Of a DNA stretch of 38,031 nucleotides, positions 7,220 through 16,534 are shown piece after piece. The notes below the pieces were generated by a model. It saw nothing but the letters and a program-made list of their open reading frames with translations. It did no database searches and was not told the DNA's origin. How positions within the stretch are numbered: position 1 is the first letter of the stretch; each line of letters begins with the position of its first letter. The translations under genes and the position numbers were made by a program. Source of the DNA: Methanobacteriota archaeon (GTDB lineage: Archaea > Thermoplasmatota > Poseidoniia > Poseidoniales > Thalassarchaeaceae); NCBI GenBank assembly GCA_016845345.1, contig JAERSV010000091.1:1-38031 (forward strand), in the 5' to 3' direction.

Positions 7220-7924
7220 TGAGCCATTGAATATCGTGCCAGCATCATGAGAAGTAGGTTCTTTGCCGTCTTGGAAAACTGTAGCGTTTCCACCAATCAG
7301 TTCTCCCGTTTCACCATTCCAACGAAGATAAGTCCCCTCCCAAAGTCCGAGCACAGGGGTTGAGTTGTGTTGGTGGAACTCGTTAATCCGGTCTTGTCTT
7401 GTTTCTCCATTGTGTTGCACGAATTTTTCGCCCTTCTTCACCCAACTTTTCCCACCAAAATAGTGAGGGTTTATCTGAAATGGTACAAGGTTGAGTGTTT
7501 CAAATGAGGATGGTGAGACAATTGGCATATCATTCGTAGTTTGCATGGTTGGGCCTGAAACATTTGAGCCAGCACTTACACCCATGTATGGGATTCCGGC
7601 ATTCACTCGATTTCTGATAGGCTCAATTATGCCTTTATCGTGAAGGTCACGAGTTAGAAGAAATGTATTCCCTCCTCCAACGTAGATTCCTTTTGCATCT
7701 TCTACCGCTTTTATTGGGTCTTCTGCGTTGTGAATTCCAACTAATTTTATTCCAGAAGGGGCGCTGAAATCTTGGATTCTTTGCAGGTAATAGTCGTGGT
7801 CATTACCTGCATAAGGGATGAATAGAACTTCATCAACTCCTTCGAAATGGTGTGTCATTTCATCATGATAGAGTTTCACTTGCTCTTCGTTTCTGATACC
7901 ACCACTGCCGAGCAATAATTTCAA
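7205..7924 (-). CDS. pepE: Peptidase E, alpha-aspartyl dipeptidase (family S51)
   Basis: Cytoplasmic serine peptidase expected to cleave Asp-X dipeptides. Seen: LLLGSGGI at the start, FIPYAGNDHDYY, YVGGGNTFLL, the nucleophile elbow GVSAGSNVSGP (Ser ~117) and INPHYF with the probable catalytic His (~154), all as in Salmonella/E. coli PepE. 239 aa is the normal length. The TTG start at 7924 follows a GAGGTGCT ribosome site that overlaps the end of icmF nine bases upstream, so the two genes are very probably cotranscribed. A metabolic link between dipeptide breakdown and the acyl-CoA mutase would be recycling of amino-acid carbon, but that is inference. Other S51 members include cyanophycinase; length and motifs favour PepE. 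Confidence 0.88.
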   Translation of the reverse strand: MKLLLGSGGIRNEEQVKLYHDEMTHHFEGVDEVLFIPYAGNDHDYYLQRIQDFSAPSGIKLVGIHNAEDPIKAVEDAKGIYVGGGNTFLLTRDLHDKGIIEPIRNRVNAGIPYMGVSAGSNVSGPTMQTTNDMPIVSPSSFETLNLVPFQINPHYFGGKSWVKKGEKFVQHNGETRQDRINEFHQHNSTPVLGLWEGTYLRWNGETGELIGGNATVFQDGKEPTSHDAGTIFNGSLEAK

Positions 7925-7933
7925 CTCAGCACC

Positions 7934-10900
7934 TCACATATTGCGCCTATATTGTCCGCCTACATCAAACAGTGCTTCGGTGATTTGGCCAAGGCTTGCA
8001 ACTTTCACAGTCTCCATTAATTCTGCAAATACGTTCTCACCCGAGCGAGCGACTTCCTGAAGTTTGGCTAAAGCAATTGGTGCTGTTTCAGCGTGTTGAG
8101 TATGGAATTCATCCAGCCGGTTCAGGCACCCCTCTTTTTCTTCAGGAGTTGCCCTGCTCAATTCCATGTCAAAGGAGTCAGCAGAAGATTCGTCGAATGC
8201 ATCAGCCTCAGGGTTTTCAAACATATTAACTCCAACAATGGGCAATTCTCCTGAATGTTTCAATTCTTCATAATACATTGATTCATCTTGTATTTTAGAG
8301 CGTTGATACATCATTTCCATTGCTCCAAGAACGCCGCCCCGCTCACTAATTCGCTCAAATTCACGTAATACAGCCTCTTCGACCATATCTGTTAATTCTT
8401 CGACGAGGTATGAACCTTGCATCGGATTTTCACATTTATTCCAACCAAATTCTTTGTTGTTTATCATTTGAATTGCTAAAGCTCTTCTAACCGATTCAGA
8501 TGTAGGTGTAGTAACAGCCTCATCGTAGGCATTAGTGTGTAGTGAATTGGCATTATCTTGAATGGCTAACAGCGCTTGTAGAGTTGTGCGAATATCGTTG
8601 AACGACATTTCTTGAGCATGAAGTGAACGACCAGAGGTTTGAATGTGCATCTTGCATTTCTGAGAACGCTCATTCCCACCATATAAATCACGCATTGCAA
8701 TTGACCAAATCCTTCTAGCAACCCGTGAAATCACTGTATATTCTGGGTCCATTCCGTTGGAGAAAAAGAACGAAAGATTGGGTGCGAAATCATCCACATC
8801 CATTCCACGCGAACGATAGTACTCAACATAGGTGAGCCCATTTGCAAGGGTGAAAGCGAGTTGTGAAATCGGATTAGCCCCAGCCTCAGCAATGTGATAT
8901 CCTGAGATAGATACTGAGTAATGATTACGGACATTATTTTCAATGTAATATTGTTGTACATCTCCCATCAGTTTGAGACTGAAATCAGTTGAAAAGATGC
9001 AGGTGTTTTGCGCTTGGTCCTCTTTGAGAATGTCTGCTTGAACAGTTCCTCGAACACTTGATAGAGTTTTATTACGGATTTCAGATGCTTCTTCATCAGT
9101 CGGTTCACGCCCCTCTTTTTCTTTGAATTTGACCTCTTGTTGACGAATTGCTGCATTAAAGAACATAGCCAAAATAATCGGGGCTGGACCATTAATGGTC
9201 ATCGAAACGCTAGTGTTTTTATCACACAAATCAAATCCATCATATAATTGAGAGATTTCATCGACAGTAAAAATAGAAACGCCCGATTCACCTACTTTCC
9301 CATAGATATCTGGGCGGATGTCAGGGTCTCTTCCATACAATGTTACAGAATCAAAAGCGGTAGAGAGTCGAGCATAAGGAGAAGACTCGCTTAGTAGGTG
9401 GAAACGTGAATTGGTGCGGCTTGCTGGGCCCTCTCCAGCGAACATTCTAGTTGGGTCCTCATCAGCCCTTTTGAATGGAAACACACCGCCAGTAAAAGGG
9501 AAACTACCCGGTAGATTTTCCTTCCTTAACCAATTCAAGAGCGTCCCTTTATCTTCGGTTCTCGGTAGTGCTACTCGTGGTATTTTTGAGCCAGAAAGTG
9601 ATTCAGATTTTGTTGGAGCAGAGAATGTTTTCCCTCTCACATCGTAGGAATATTCACCTCCATCGTACGTTTCAACTTTGTCAGGCCATTCCTCAAGGAG
9701 GGTGCGAGCAGTTGGGTGTAGGTCTTGCAGAATTTCGGTTGCTTCTTGGCGTATTTCTGTCGCTGAATCAGATTTACCGATAGTTTCGAGATGATTTGCA
9801 GATTCGGCAAGTTGTTGTGCTAATCTTGCCTTTCCGACTTCACTATATGTTCGGGTGTGGTATTCTCGTACTGTCGCTGAAACTTCTGCCAAATAATTCA
9901 CACGTTCGGGGGGAATAATGTGCCTAGGCTCTGGCATTCCTGATGTAGGTAGGGAAGGTTTGGTAGCATTTGGGTTATTGCCGTCAGCGAGGATAATCAT
10001 TGAGGAGAGACGAAACCACAGGTCGTCAACGCCCGGGTCGGAGAATTGGCTAGCAATGGTACCACATACGGGTAGTTCAGTATCGTCGATGCCGAACAGG
10101 TTACGGTTTCTGCGCACTTGTTTTCGAACAGCGCGCAGGGCATCGACAGCACCACGTCGCTCAAATTTGTTGATTACAACCAAGTCTGCAACGTCAAGCA
10201 TCTCAATTTTTTCTAGTTGGGTGTGAGCCCCATATTCTGCTGTCATCACATAGAATGTATGGTCTACTAAATTGCTGATTGCGTCATCTGCTTGACCGAT
10301 TCCACTTGTTTCAGCAAAAATAAGGTCAAATCCTACTGCTTGACAAACTGAAATTGCTTCTTCAAGGCGGTCACTTACTTCTTTTCCTGAACCACGACTT
10401 GCAAGGCTTCGCATGAAAAAATTACTGTGAGACAGAGCATTCATTCGAATTCGGTCACCAAGCAAAGCCCCTCCGGTTCGTTTCCGGGTAGGGTCAGTGC
10501 AGAGGAATGCGACCTTCAAATCGGGGGAGTCGCGAATAATTCTCAACATCAATTCATCAAGAAGCGATGATTTTCCAGCCCCTCCAGTGCCGGTGATTCC
10601 GACAACCGGTGCTTGCTTATCAGAAGGTTGAGAGCGGCACTTATCCAATGCTGAATTGAAGGATGCATTATCTCCATTTTCGGCAAGGGTGATGAGTCTT
10701 GCAATAGCCCCGTGGTCGGCTGGTGTGAGTGAGTTAGACAACTCATTGAGTTTACCTCCATCGAGTAAGTCAAGGTCATTCGTTTTCTCCATCATGTCGT
10801 CAATCATTCCGACTAAGCCGAGGCTTCTACCATCATCTGGAGAGTAAATTTTTGTTATCCCAGCCTCGTGTAAATCTCGCATTTCGATTGGTGTAATGGT

Positions 10901-11242
10901 GCCGCCTCCACCACCGAATATTTTGACATAATCTCGACCAGCATCATCTAAGATTTGGCGGATGTAAGTGAAGTATTCTACATGGCCGCCTTGATAAGAT
11001 GAAAGGGCAACCGCGTGGGCATCTTCTTGGATTACAGCATTGGCAACGTCTTGGGCTGAACGGTCATGTCCAAGGTGGATTACCTCTGCTCCAGCGGCTT
11101 GAATTAATCGCCGCATGACATTGATGGCGGCATCATGACCATCGAATAATGAGGCCGCAGTTACGACTCGACGAGGGGACGGAGTCACAGATTTTGTGGG
11201 ACCTGAAGTAGATTCAGCAGATTCCCCCGTCCCACTCACCAT
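7934..11242 (-). CDS. icmF: Fused isobutyryl-CoA mutase (IcmF), B12-dependent
   Basis: A single 1102-aa chain with the IcmF order of domains. First comes B12-binding (about 25-140, FDGHDAAINVMRR with the cobalt-ligand His36). Next is a MeaB-like GTPase chaperone (P-loop GITGTGGAGKSS at 216-227, later LVVINKFERRGA). Last is the catalytic TIM barrel (about 560 onward, RMFAGEG, TSVSMTINGPAP, SISGYHIAEAGA). It interconverts isobutyryl- and n-butyryl-CoA, and relatives also act on pivalyl/isovaleryl-CoA. Two substrate-site positions separate it from methylmalonyl-CoA mutase: Phe instead of Tyr in RMFAGEG, and Gln instead of Arg in DQAQNTCIF, both as in characterised IcmF. The family is mainly bacterial, so its presence here suggests transfer. 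PepE follows nine bases later. Confidence 0.95.
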   Translation of the reverse strand: MVSGTGESAESTSGPTKSVTPSPRRVVTAASLFDGHDAAINVMRRLIQAAGAEVIHLGHDRSAQDVANAVIQEDAHAVALSSYQGGHVEYFTYIRQILDDAGRDYVKIFGGGGGTITPIEMRDLHEAGITKIYSPDDGRSLGLVGMIDDMMEKTNDLDLLDGGKLNELSNSLTPADHGAIARLITLAENGDNASFNSALDKCRSQPSDKQAPVVGITGTGGAGKSSLLDELMLRIIRDSPDLKVAFLCTDPTRKRTGGALLGDRIRMNALSHSNFFMRSLASRGSGKEVSDRLEEAISVCQAVGFDLIFAETSGIGQADDAISNLVDHTFYVMTAEYGAHTQLEKIEMLDVADLVVINKFERRGAVDALRAVRKQVRRNRNLFGIDDTELPVCGTIASQFSDPGVDDLWFRLSSMIILADGNNPNATKPSLPTSGMPEPRHIIPPERVNYLAEVSATVREYHTRTYSEVGKARLAQQLAESANHLETIGKSDSATEIRQEATEILQDLHPTARTLLEEWPDKVETYDGGEYSYDVRGKTFSAPTKSESLSGSKIPRVALPRTEDKGTLLNWLRKENLPGSFPFTGGVFPFKRADEDPTRMFAGEGPASRTNSRFHLLSESSPYARLSTAFDSVTLYGRDPDIRPDIYGKVGESGVSIFTVDEISQLYDGFDLCDKNTSVSMTINGPAPIILAMFFNAAIRQQEVKFKEKEGREPTDEEASEIRNKTLSSVRGTVQADILKEDQAQNTCIFSTDFSLKLMGDVQQYYIENNVRNHYSVSISGYHIAEAGANPISQLAFTLANGLTYVEYYRSRGMDVDDFAPNLSFFFSNGMDPEYTVISRVARRIWSIAMRDLYGGNERSQKCKMHIQTSGRSLHAQEMSFNDIRTTLQALLAIQDNANSLHTNAYDEAVTTPTSESVRRALAIQMINNKEFGWNKCENPMQGSYLVEELTDMVEEAVLREFERISERGGVLGAMEMMYQRSKIQDESMYYEELKHSGELPIVGVNMFENPEADAFDESSADSFDMELSRATPEEKEGCLNRLDEFHTQHAETAPIALAKLQEVARSGENVFAELMETVKVASLGQITEALFDVGGQYRRNM

Positions 11243-11282
11243 AAGTAACCCGATTCAGCCTCTACTCATCATATCTCCTATT

Positions 11283-11301
11283 TGGCGGCCTACGGCCGCC
11301 A
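11283..11301. promoter_or_regulatory. GC-rich palindrome between icmF and the next, divergent gene
   Basis: TGGCGGCC-TAC-GGCCGCCA, perfect 8-bp arms around three bases, in the 121-bp region between two divergently read genes. The same region has three copies of ACCCGA (11248-11253, 11325-11330 and inverted at 11353-11358). Either could be an operator for icmF or its neighbour. No regulator is visible nearby. Confidence 0.45.
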
Positions 11302-11363
11302 GCAATTCTTGCAAAATTTACGTGACCCGACAATTGAAGCAAAGTCGCTCATTCGGGTAATTT

Positions 11364-11984
11364 GTGCCACTCAGCCAAGAGCAACAACTTGATGCGATTC
11401 TCACAAGTTATGGACCAATTATTGGCATGATACTTGTTCTTCTTGGCGTATCTCTATCTTTAGCCGGTCCAAGGCTATTACCACTACTGACTGCATGGGC
11501 TCTTTTTGTGCCATTTGCATTAACAGCCGGCGCAGTAGTTTACGCATTTTTGGGTGTTGATCCTAAAATCGCAATTTGGGTTGGGGTTGCATTTGGAATG
11601 GTAGCAGGTATTTCAGGTGCCTCAATAGGCAAGAATTTCCACTACATCGTCGGCGGTTCTCTCGGCATGGGCGTGATGGCAGTAATTCTCTCGATTATTG
11701 TAGAATTTTATTCTATTAATTGGATTATTGGTGCAATTGCGTTGGATATTGCATTTATTATTGGGGCTAGATTAGTCAAAAATATGAAGGAACCAGTCAT
11801 CTTTGTTGGTTCATCAAGTTTAGGTGGAATTTCTTTAGCCGCCGGCGTCACAATCACATCTGTAGGCATACAAGGATTGGAAAATTTTGATTTAAATTCA
11901 GGCCTTAGTGCGATCATCATCGTAGTCTGTATCATCGTTGGTTCATTTTTCCAACAATGGCGTTATGGCGACCAACTTGATTAA
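11364..11984 (+). CDS. Multi-span membrane protein, TMEM198/DUF4203-like
   Basis: 206 aa, GTG start, with about six or seven hydrophobic helices and almost no soluble loops. The Gly-rich helices LTAGAVVYAFLG, WVGVAFGMVAGISGASIG and YIVGGSLGMGVMAVIL resemble the TMEM198/DUF4203 group in length and layout, but this is an impression rather than a motif match. No catalytic or transport motif is recognised. The stop codon shares four bases with that of the acyl-CoA synthetase on the opposite strand. It is read divergently from icmF across a palindrome-containing region. Confidence 0.7.
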   Translation: MPLSQEQQLDAILTSYGPIIGMILVLLGVSLSLAGPRLLPLLTAWALFVPFALTAGAVVYAFLGVDPKIAIWVGVAFGMVAGISGASIGKNFHYIVGGSLGMGVMAVILSIIVEFYSINWIIGAIALDIAFIIGARLVKNMKEPVIFVGSSSLGGISLAAGVTITSVGIQGLENFDLNSGLSAIIIVVCIIVGSFFQQWRYGDQLD

Positions 11985-13882
11985 CTCAAAGCATCAATGT
12001 CTGCTTGGTGCTTAGCAAATAATGCTCTGCGCTTAACCTTGAGTGAAGGTGTAATCATCTCATTATCGGTAGTCCACTCTTCCGAATCTAGAACAACTCC
12101 TCCTGAAATTTCAAATCCTTTCCAATTTGGCACCATGATTTCTTTTTTCAATGATTCAAGCACAAAAGTACGGACTTCTTGTGAAGCACACAGTTCTTCA
12201 AATGAGCCACTAGCATCAATATTTGCACCTTTTAATCCGTCTCGAAGAGCATATTCGTTAGGGTGAAGTATCGTGAAAGTTTTAATTTTATTAGTTCCAT
12301 CAACACAGCATTGTTCCACCAAAGCAGAAAGTTTGAGTGATTCTTCAAGAGGTGAGGGTGCGACGTACTTACCATTCTCAAGTTTGAATTGTTCTTTTAC
12401 CCTTCCAGTGATTTTCAAGAATCCATCATCAAGAACTCCAAGGTCTCCAGTTCTGAATCCACCATCCTCGGTCATCACTTCTGCAGTTGCTTCTGGATTA
12501 TTCCAGTAACCCTTCATGATGTTTGGTCCGTAAACCACAATTTCACCATCATCACTGTCGGGGTTATCCCACGCGTCTTGGTCAATTACGATACGCACCC
12601 CTGGTATGGCTCGGCCAACAGTGCCTAATTTGCACGGATGTCCACTTTCCCATCCATTAATTGAGACGAGAGGTGCAGTTTCGGTTAGACCATATCCCTC
12701 ATACATTGAGAATCCGACAGATTGAATGAATGATGCAACTTCGGGGGACAGTGCTGCTCCGCCAGAAATACAGAATCGCATTTCGCCTCCGAATCTTCCT
12801 CGAATTTTGCTGAATACAATTTTGTCAAGTTTTTTGTCTAGGAATCCCTTTGGTTGAATCTTGACACAATCCCTGCCATCAGCCGCAATTCTCGCCGCTG
12901 CTTTCTTGAAAGCCAGTGCCCCTAATCTTTTCTTGATAGGTGATGCATTTAGTCCAGCCATAACTTTCCCATACAATTTGTTCCAAACACGGGGTACAGC
13001 GAACAGGGCGTGTGGCTTGATTTCGGTACACTCTTCGGCAATTTTCAACAAATCTGAGATGAGGTTAATGTGAACCCCTTGGTGTAACATGTAGTGTAAA
13101 TCGCCCATTTGTCCAAAGGAATGTGCCCATGGTAGGAATGAGGCAGTTTTATCGCCTTTGTATATCTCAAATCTTCCTTGCATTGTCAAAATATTGTGGA
13201 GGATATTCCAGTTTGTCAGCATTACCCCTTTTGGATTTCCAGTTGTTCCACTAGTGTAGAGCAAAGTTGCTAAAGCGTGTGGATCATTTGCTGGCTCTCC
13301 GACAGGTTCCGAGTTATTTCCTTCGGCAACAAATGTGCTCCAGTTTGTAACGCTCACACCTTCGGGTGGTGTGGAATTAGGTGCATCTTCACCAAGTAAT
13401 ACAATTCCACCCGATGGCCAACCATCATCAGGCAAATGTTCGCAAAGTCGGTCAAGTACATCGTTATCCGCTGCGATTAGAACAGTTGGGCTTGAATCAT
13501 TGATGATGAAAGCCCATTCGCTACCGTGTTGGTGGGTGTACATTGCTGTGTAAGCAGCACCTAGAGAATTTGCGGCATAGGATGTTGCCGCCCATTCTAC
13601 AGAATTGTTGAGAATAATTGCTACTCTTCCACCCGAAGTCACACCGCGGTCACGCAATCCGCGTGAAACAGAGTCAACTAATCCTCCAAACTCATTGAAA
13701 GAGATATGGATTCTTGGTTGTCCCTGACTTGGGATGTATCCAAACAATGGCGCGTCTCCACTTCGTGCAACTGCTGTAATCATCATTTCATGCAATGTTC
13801 TTGGGTCTCCAGCAATTGGATTGCTCCAATCTCTATCAATGTCATGTATCTTCATTTTTATTGGTTCTCTACTCTCGCTCAT
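11981..13882 (-). CDS. Long-chain acyl-CoA synthetase (AMP-forming)
   Basis: Activates fatty acids to acyl-CoA through an acyl-adenylate. ANL-superfamily motifs are complete: LLYTSGTTGNPKGVMLTNWN (AMP-binding P-loop), YGLTETAPLVSING, RTGDLGVLDDGFLKITGRVK and KLENGKYVAPSPLEE around the conserved lysine-rich hinge. The 633-aa length and the 'long-chain' variant of the hinge (ENGKYVAPSPLE) fit the FadD15/eukaryote-like long-chain group rather than short acetyl-CoA synthetases. The start may be the ATG at 13882 or the internal MKIHDIDRDW. A 112-bp gap upstream holds its own promoter (an AT-rich TTTAAAA stretch near 13945) and a 10-bp palindrome CCTCATGAGG at 13914-13923. With icmF nearby it points to fatty-acid and branched acyl-CoA use. 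Confidence 0.92.
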   Translation of the reverse strand: MSESREPIKMKIHDIDRDWSNPIAGDPRTLHEMMITAVARSGDAPLFGYIPSQGQPRIHISFNEFGGLVDSVSRGLRDRGVTSGGRVAIILNNSVEWAATSYAANSLGAAYTAMYTHQHGSEWAFIINDSSPTVLIAADNDVLDRLCEHLPDDGWPSGGIVLLGEDAPNSTPPEGVSVTNWSTFVAEGNNSEPVGEPANDPHALATLLYTSGTTGNPKGVMLTNWNILHNILTMQGRFEIYKGDKTASFLPWAHSFGQMGDLHYMLHQGVHINLISDLLKIAEECTEIKPHALFAVPRVWNKLYGKVMAGLNASPIKKRLGALAFKKAAARIAADGRDCVKIQPKGFLDKKLDKIVFSKIRGRFGGEMRFCISGGAALSPEVASFIQSVGFSMYEGYGLTETAPLVSINGWESGHPCKLGTVGRAIPGVRIVIDQDAWDNPDSDDGEIVVYGPNIMKGYWNNPEATAEVMTEDGGFRTGDLGVLDDGFLKITGRVKEQFKLENGKYVAPSPLEESLKLSALVEQCCVDGTNKIKTFTILHPNEYALRDGLKGANIDASGSFEELCASQEVRTFVLESLKKEIMVPNWKGFEISGGVVLDSEEWTTDNEMITPSLKVKRRALFAKHQADIDALS

Positions 13883-13994
13883 AGGCTCACTGTCTCAGCG
13901 AAGGTAAGGTCCCCCTCATGAGGATTAGGGCGGCATATTGCTAATTTTAAATGGGTCAAATATCGGTTTTCTGTATGTTTTATGGTTTGATAAA

Positions 13995-14714
13995 TCACAA
14001 TTCAGATAGTACCGCCTTCACTTCGTGGCGCCAGTCTGCACCACCATTTCTATTGGCTAATGGACTGGCTGGCGAAGGATGTGGAATCCGCGCGATTTCA
14101 ATATCGATTCCAACGAGTGCCTTCTTTGCTTGCTTTTCAGCATAAGCACCTACACCAATTACTCGTGTCGCATCGAGGATTTCAACCACTTGTCGTAGAT
14201 GCAGATTACAAAGTTCAAGTAATTCCTTGGCACTTTCACCACTCAATTTGTCAGGTGTGAGATTTTTTCCATTTTCATCAAACATCAACAAAGGGCAATG
14301 GTTCACGACAAATAAGTTAGCATGCGCATCCTCAGCACAACCAAATGTGTCCTCAATAATCCCCCATAATCTTGTCCCAGAAATTTCGTTCCTAGTTGAT
14401 TCCAAGCCAATAACAGGACGTTTTGGATGCGATGTTTCAGGTTGACCAACATCCCCAGTTAATCCGAGATAATCCCTTACTTTGCTGACATCTCCAAAGG
14501 GTACACCGGTTTGACCCATACCCCAAGGTCCGGGGTTCATGCCAAGCAAGATGGTCTTGCTACCCAAGCCACCGTATTTTCTCAAGTATTGGTTATGTAC
14601 TTCCCACGCGTAATCAAGGGGATTGTAAACCCAAGACACGGTTTTACTCAGTCTAGGGGTTAGTTTGTTACAAGCAATGGAAAGGGATTTTGCCGCTTCT
14701 TCAAGAGAATTCAT
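13995..14714 (-). CDS. SMUG1-type uracil-DNA glycosylase
   Basis: Removes uracil and oxidised pyrimidines from DNA. Family-3 (SMUG1) hallmarks are seen: motif 1 GMNPGPWGMGQTGVPFGDV (residues ~58-76) with the catalytic Asn60, FVVNHCPLLMFDENGKNLTP (the SMUG1 'nycPL.f....N.tPd' stretch), and motif 2 HPSPASPLANR with His212. 239 aa is normal. The ATG overlaps the stop of the radical SAM gene by one base (TAATG), so translation is coupled. SMUG1 is best known from animals and some bacteria; an archaeal copy is noteworthy, though family assignment is firm. Confidence 0.93.
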   Translation of the reverse strand: MNSLEEAAKSLSIACNKLTPRLSKTVSWVYNPLDYAWEVHNQYLRKYGGLGSKTILLGMNPGPWGMGQTGVPFGDVSKVRDYLGLTGDVGQPETSHPKRPVIGLESTRNEISGTRLWGIIEDTFGCAEDAHANLFVVNHCPLLMFDENGKNLTPDKLSGESAKELLELCNLHLRQVVEILDATRVIGVGAYAEKQAKKALVGIDIEIARIPHPSPASPLANRNGGADWRHEVKAVLSEL

Positions 14715-16531
14715 TACTCTACCTCCAAGATTTTTATTGCTTGTTGTGACGGCATCAAATTTATTGATTCAAAAGCATCTTCCAAGGATGAAAAAGAGTT
14801 TCCTCGGTGTTTTCTCTTCACTCTTTCACTAATTAGATTCCACGCTGTTTTCTCTCCAATACCTGGAATCGCCTGAAGTTGCTTCTGACTTGCAGTATTG
14901 AGATTGAGTTTTGCTTCTACTGCCGAAATAGAGCGTTTGCCGTGACCAGTAACGATGACGTCTGAGATGGATTCTAACGGGATGTGGTATGGTATTCCAA
15001 CTAAGATTGGATAGGCACCAATTTGTCTGCCAAACGTAACTCCAGAATTGCCTCTGCACGATTCACTTTTGTGACTTTCATCGGTGATGTTGCTTGGGAG
15101 GCGAATGCGCTCATCATGGCTTTCCCATCGAATTGCATTCAATCGCTGACCCAATGGAAACAGTTCTTCTAACAATGGGCCGTCAATTTCGTCTCGTACC
15201 CATTGTTTGAATTCTCGGAATTCAACTTCCGGAATTTCTTGGAATCCCTCGCCTTCAACTTGGCGGATATTGATGCGACGAAGCCACAATCCCTCATTCT
15301 TCATTTCTTGCAAAAGTTGCCTATTCATATTGTAAGTATTAGCGGTTTCACCGTTTAATCCAGCGATGAAATTGAGTCCGGGAAGTAGTTGAGGAAGCCC
15401 TCTTGAGCCACGTTTGCAGCCATGTTCGTTGATGTGGCGAACAGCAACTTTCAATTGATTTGTATCGCAATTTAGCCAGTTAGCATCATGCACGGTTGGG
15501 TCTGCAGATTCTAACCCAAAAGACAGCACACTTCCATCACTCAATGTTTCAACAAGTGTTTTGGTAATTTCACTTGCCAACTCTAAATTCTCCGCGATGA
15601 TACTAGGGTTTGCATTGTCAGTATGAAGTATGTCAAGACCATCAAGGTCCCGTAAGCCATGCAATAACTTGGCAATTGGTTCAGGGTTTGGTTGTGGATA
15701 TTCTAGTTCAACAACTCCCTCAGCCATGTAAGTATAGACATCAGTCATCCCACCTAATCTCACATTTGTTACACCTGATTCGATAGCAATTTTCACTTCT
15801 TCAATCACCTGCTCAGGTGTTCGGAAAATAGGGACACCCTTTTTTGGCTCGATGCAGAATTTACATCCTCTTTTGTATCGCACACAGCCTTGGTAAACCT
15901 CAACCTCATAAGTCAATGGTCCAGGGAGATTTTCCTCTCCCCGTTTACTAATTAGGTCGGGGTGTTTTCGTACAGCCTTACTCAAAGCCCCATGATTTGC
16001 CCACTCATTCCATTGTTCTGTGGTTCTTCTCTGGTGCTTGAATTCTCCCTTTTCGAGAAAATGATTGAGAGTAGCATCTGTATCTTGAACACACAAGAAG
16101 AGGTTGCTTCTCAATGGAGTCCAACCTTGTTGGCGCCACCCTCTGATAGCCCAGCCTCCGGCGATTAGTGGTGCATGGCGCGGCACCGTTCTTAGCAGGT
16201 CATCAGTTTCTCTGAGTGAAATTGGTGTGCCGCGCAAATATTTTCCAGGTACAATTGCTCCTGCCAAAAGAACGATTCCATCACAATTGGACAGGTCAGG
16301 TCGGTTGCCAAGTCGCCAATCATCAATTGTCACATAATCATAGTCAATGTTTCTTGATTCCAAAACTCCGCAGACATATCGGATGTGGAATCCGATGTAG
16401 GGAGGTACGCCAAAGGCAGCAGGTTCATCCTCATAACCATCGATTACTAACCAACCCAAATGAAACCCTCCACTTGTGCGGGATAGGTCATTGGTTGTGA
16501 TAAGTTCGGCAAAACCTAGTGGCAATGCCAA
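14714..16531 (-). CDS. Radical SAM protein with C-terminal helix-hairpin-helix (COG1031 family)
   Basis: 605 aa. The N-terminal part (1-200) has a B12-binding-like alternating layout (GWLVIDGYEDEPAAFGVPPY, IVLLAGAIVPGKYLRGTPIS). The radical SAM core begins with YQGCVRYKRGCKFCIEP, where Cys216, 223 and 226 form C-x6-C-x2-C instead of the standard C-x3-C-x2-C, as I recall for this archaeal family. The final ~60 residues are a helix-hairpin-helix (LNTASQKQLQAIPGIGEKTA), a non-specific DNA- or RNA-binding module. The reaction is not established to my knowledge; nucleic-acid modification or repair is a reasonable guess. The TTG start at 16531 lies three bases after the stop of the Csl4 fusion, and the stop overlaps the SMUG1 start. 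Confidence 0.88.
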   Translation of the reverse strand: MALPLGFAELITTNDLSRTSGGFHLGWLVIDGYEDEPAAFGVPPYIGFHIRYVCGVLESRNIDYDYVTIDDWRLGNRPDLSNCDGIVLLAGAIVPGKYLRGTPISLRETDDLLRTVPRHAPLIAGGWAIRGWRQQGWTPLRSNLFLCVQDTDATLNHFLEKGEFKHQRRTTEQWNEWANHGALSKAVRKHPDLISKRGEENLPGPLTYEVEVYQGCVRYKRGCKFCIEPKKGVPIFRTPEQVIEEVKIAIESGVTNVRLGGMTDVYTYMAEGVVELEYPQPNPEPIAKLLHGLRDLDGLDILHTDNANPSIIAENLELASEITKTLVETLSDGSVLSFGLESADPTVHDANWLNCDTNQLKVAVRHINEHGCKRGSRGLPQLLPGLNFIAGLNGETANTYNMNRQLLQEMKNEGLWLRRINIRQVEGEGFQEIPEVEFREFKQWVRDEIDGPLLEELFPLGQRLNAIRWESHDERIRLPSNITDESHKSESCRGNSGVTFGRQIGAYPILVGIPYHIPLESISDVIVTGHGKRSISAVEAKLNLNTASQKQLQAIPGIGEKTAWNLISERVKRKHRGNSFSSLEDAFESINLMPSQQAIKILEVE

Positions 16532-16534
16532 ATT

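Noticed and set aside
7934-11242. Methylmalonyl-CoA mutase
   Set aside because: The built-in MeaB-like GTPase, and Phe and Gln at the two substrate positions, match IcmF; methylmalonyl-CoA mutase has Tyr and Arg there.
13914-13923. CCTCATGAGG palindrome upstream of the acyl-CoA synthetase as a main finding
   Set aside because: A 10-bp palindrome without spacer is short enough to occur by chance; noted in the gene entry only.
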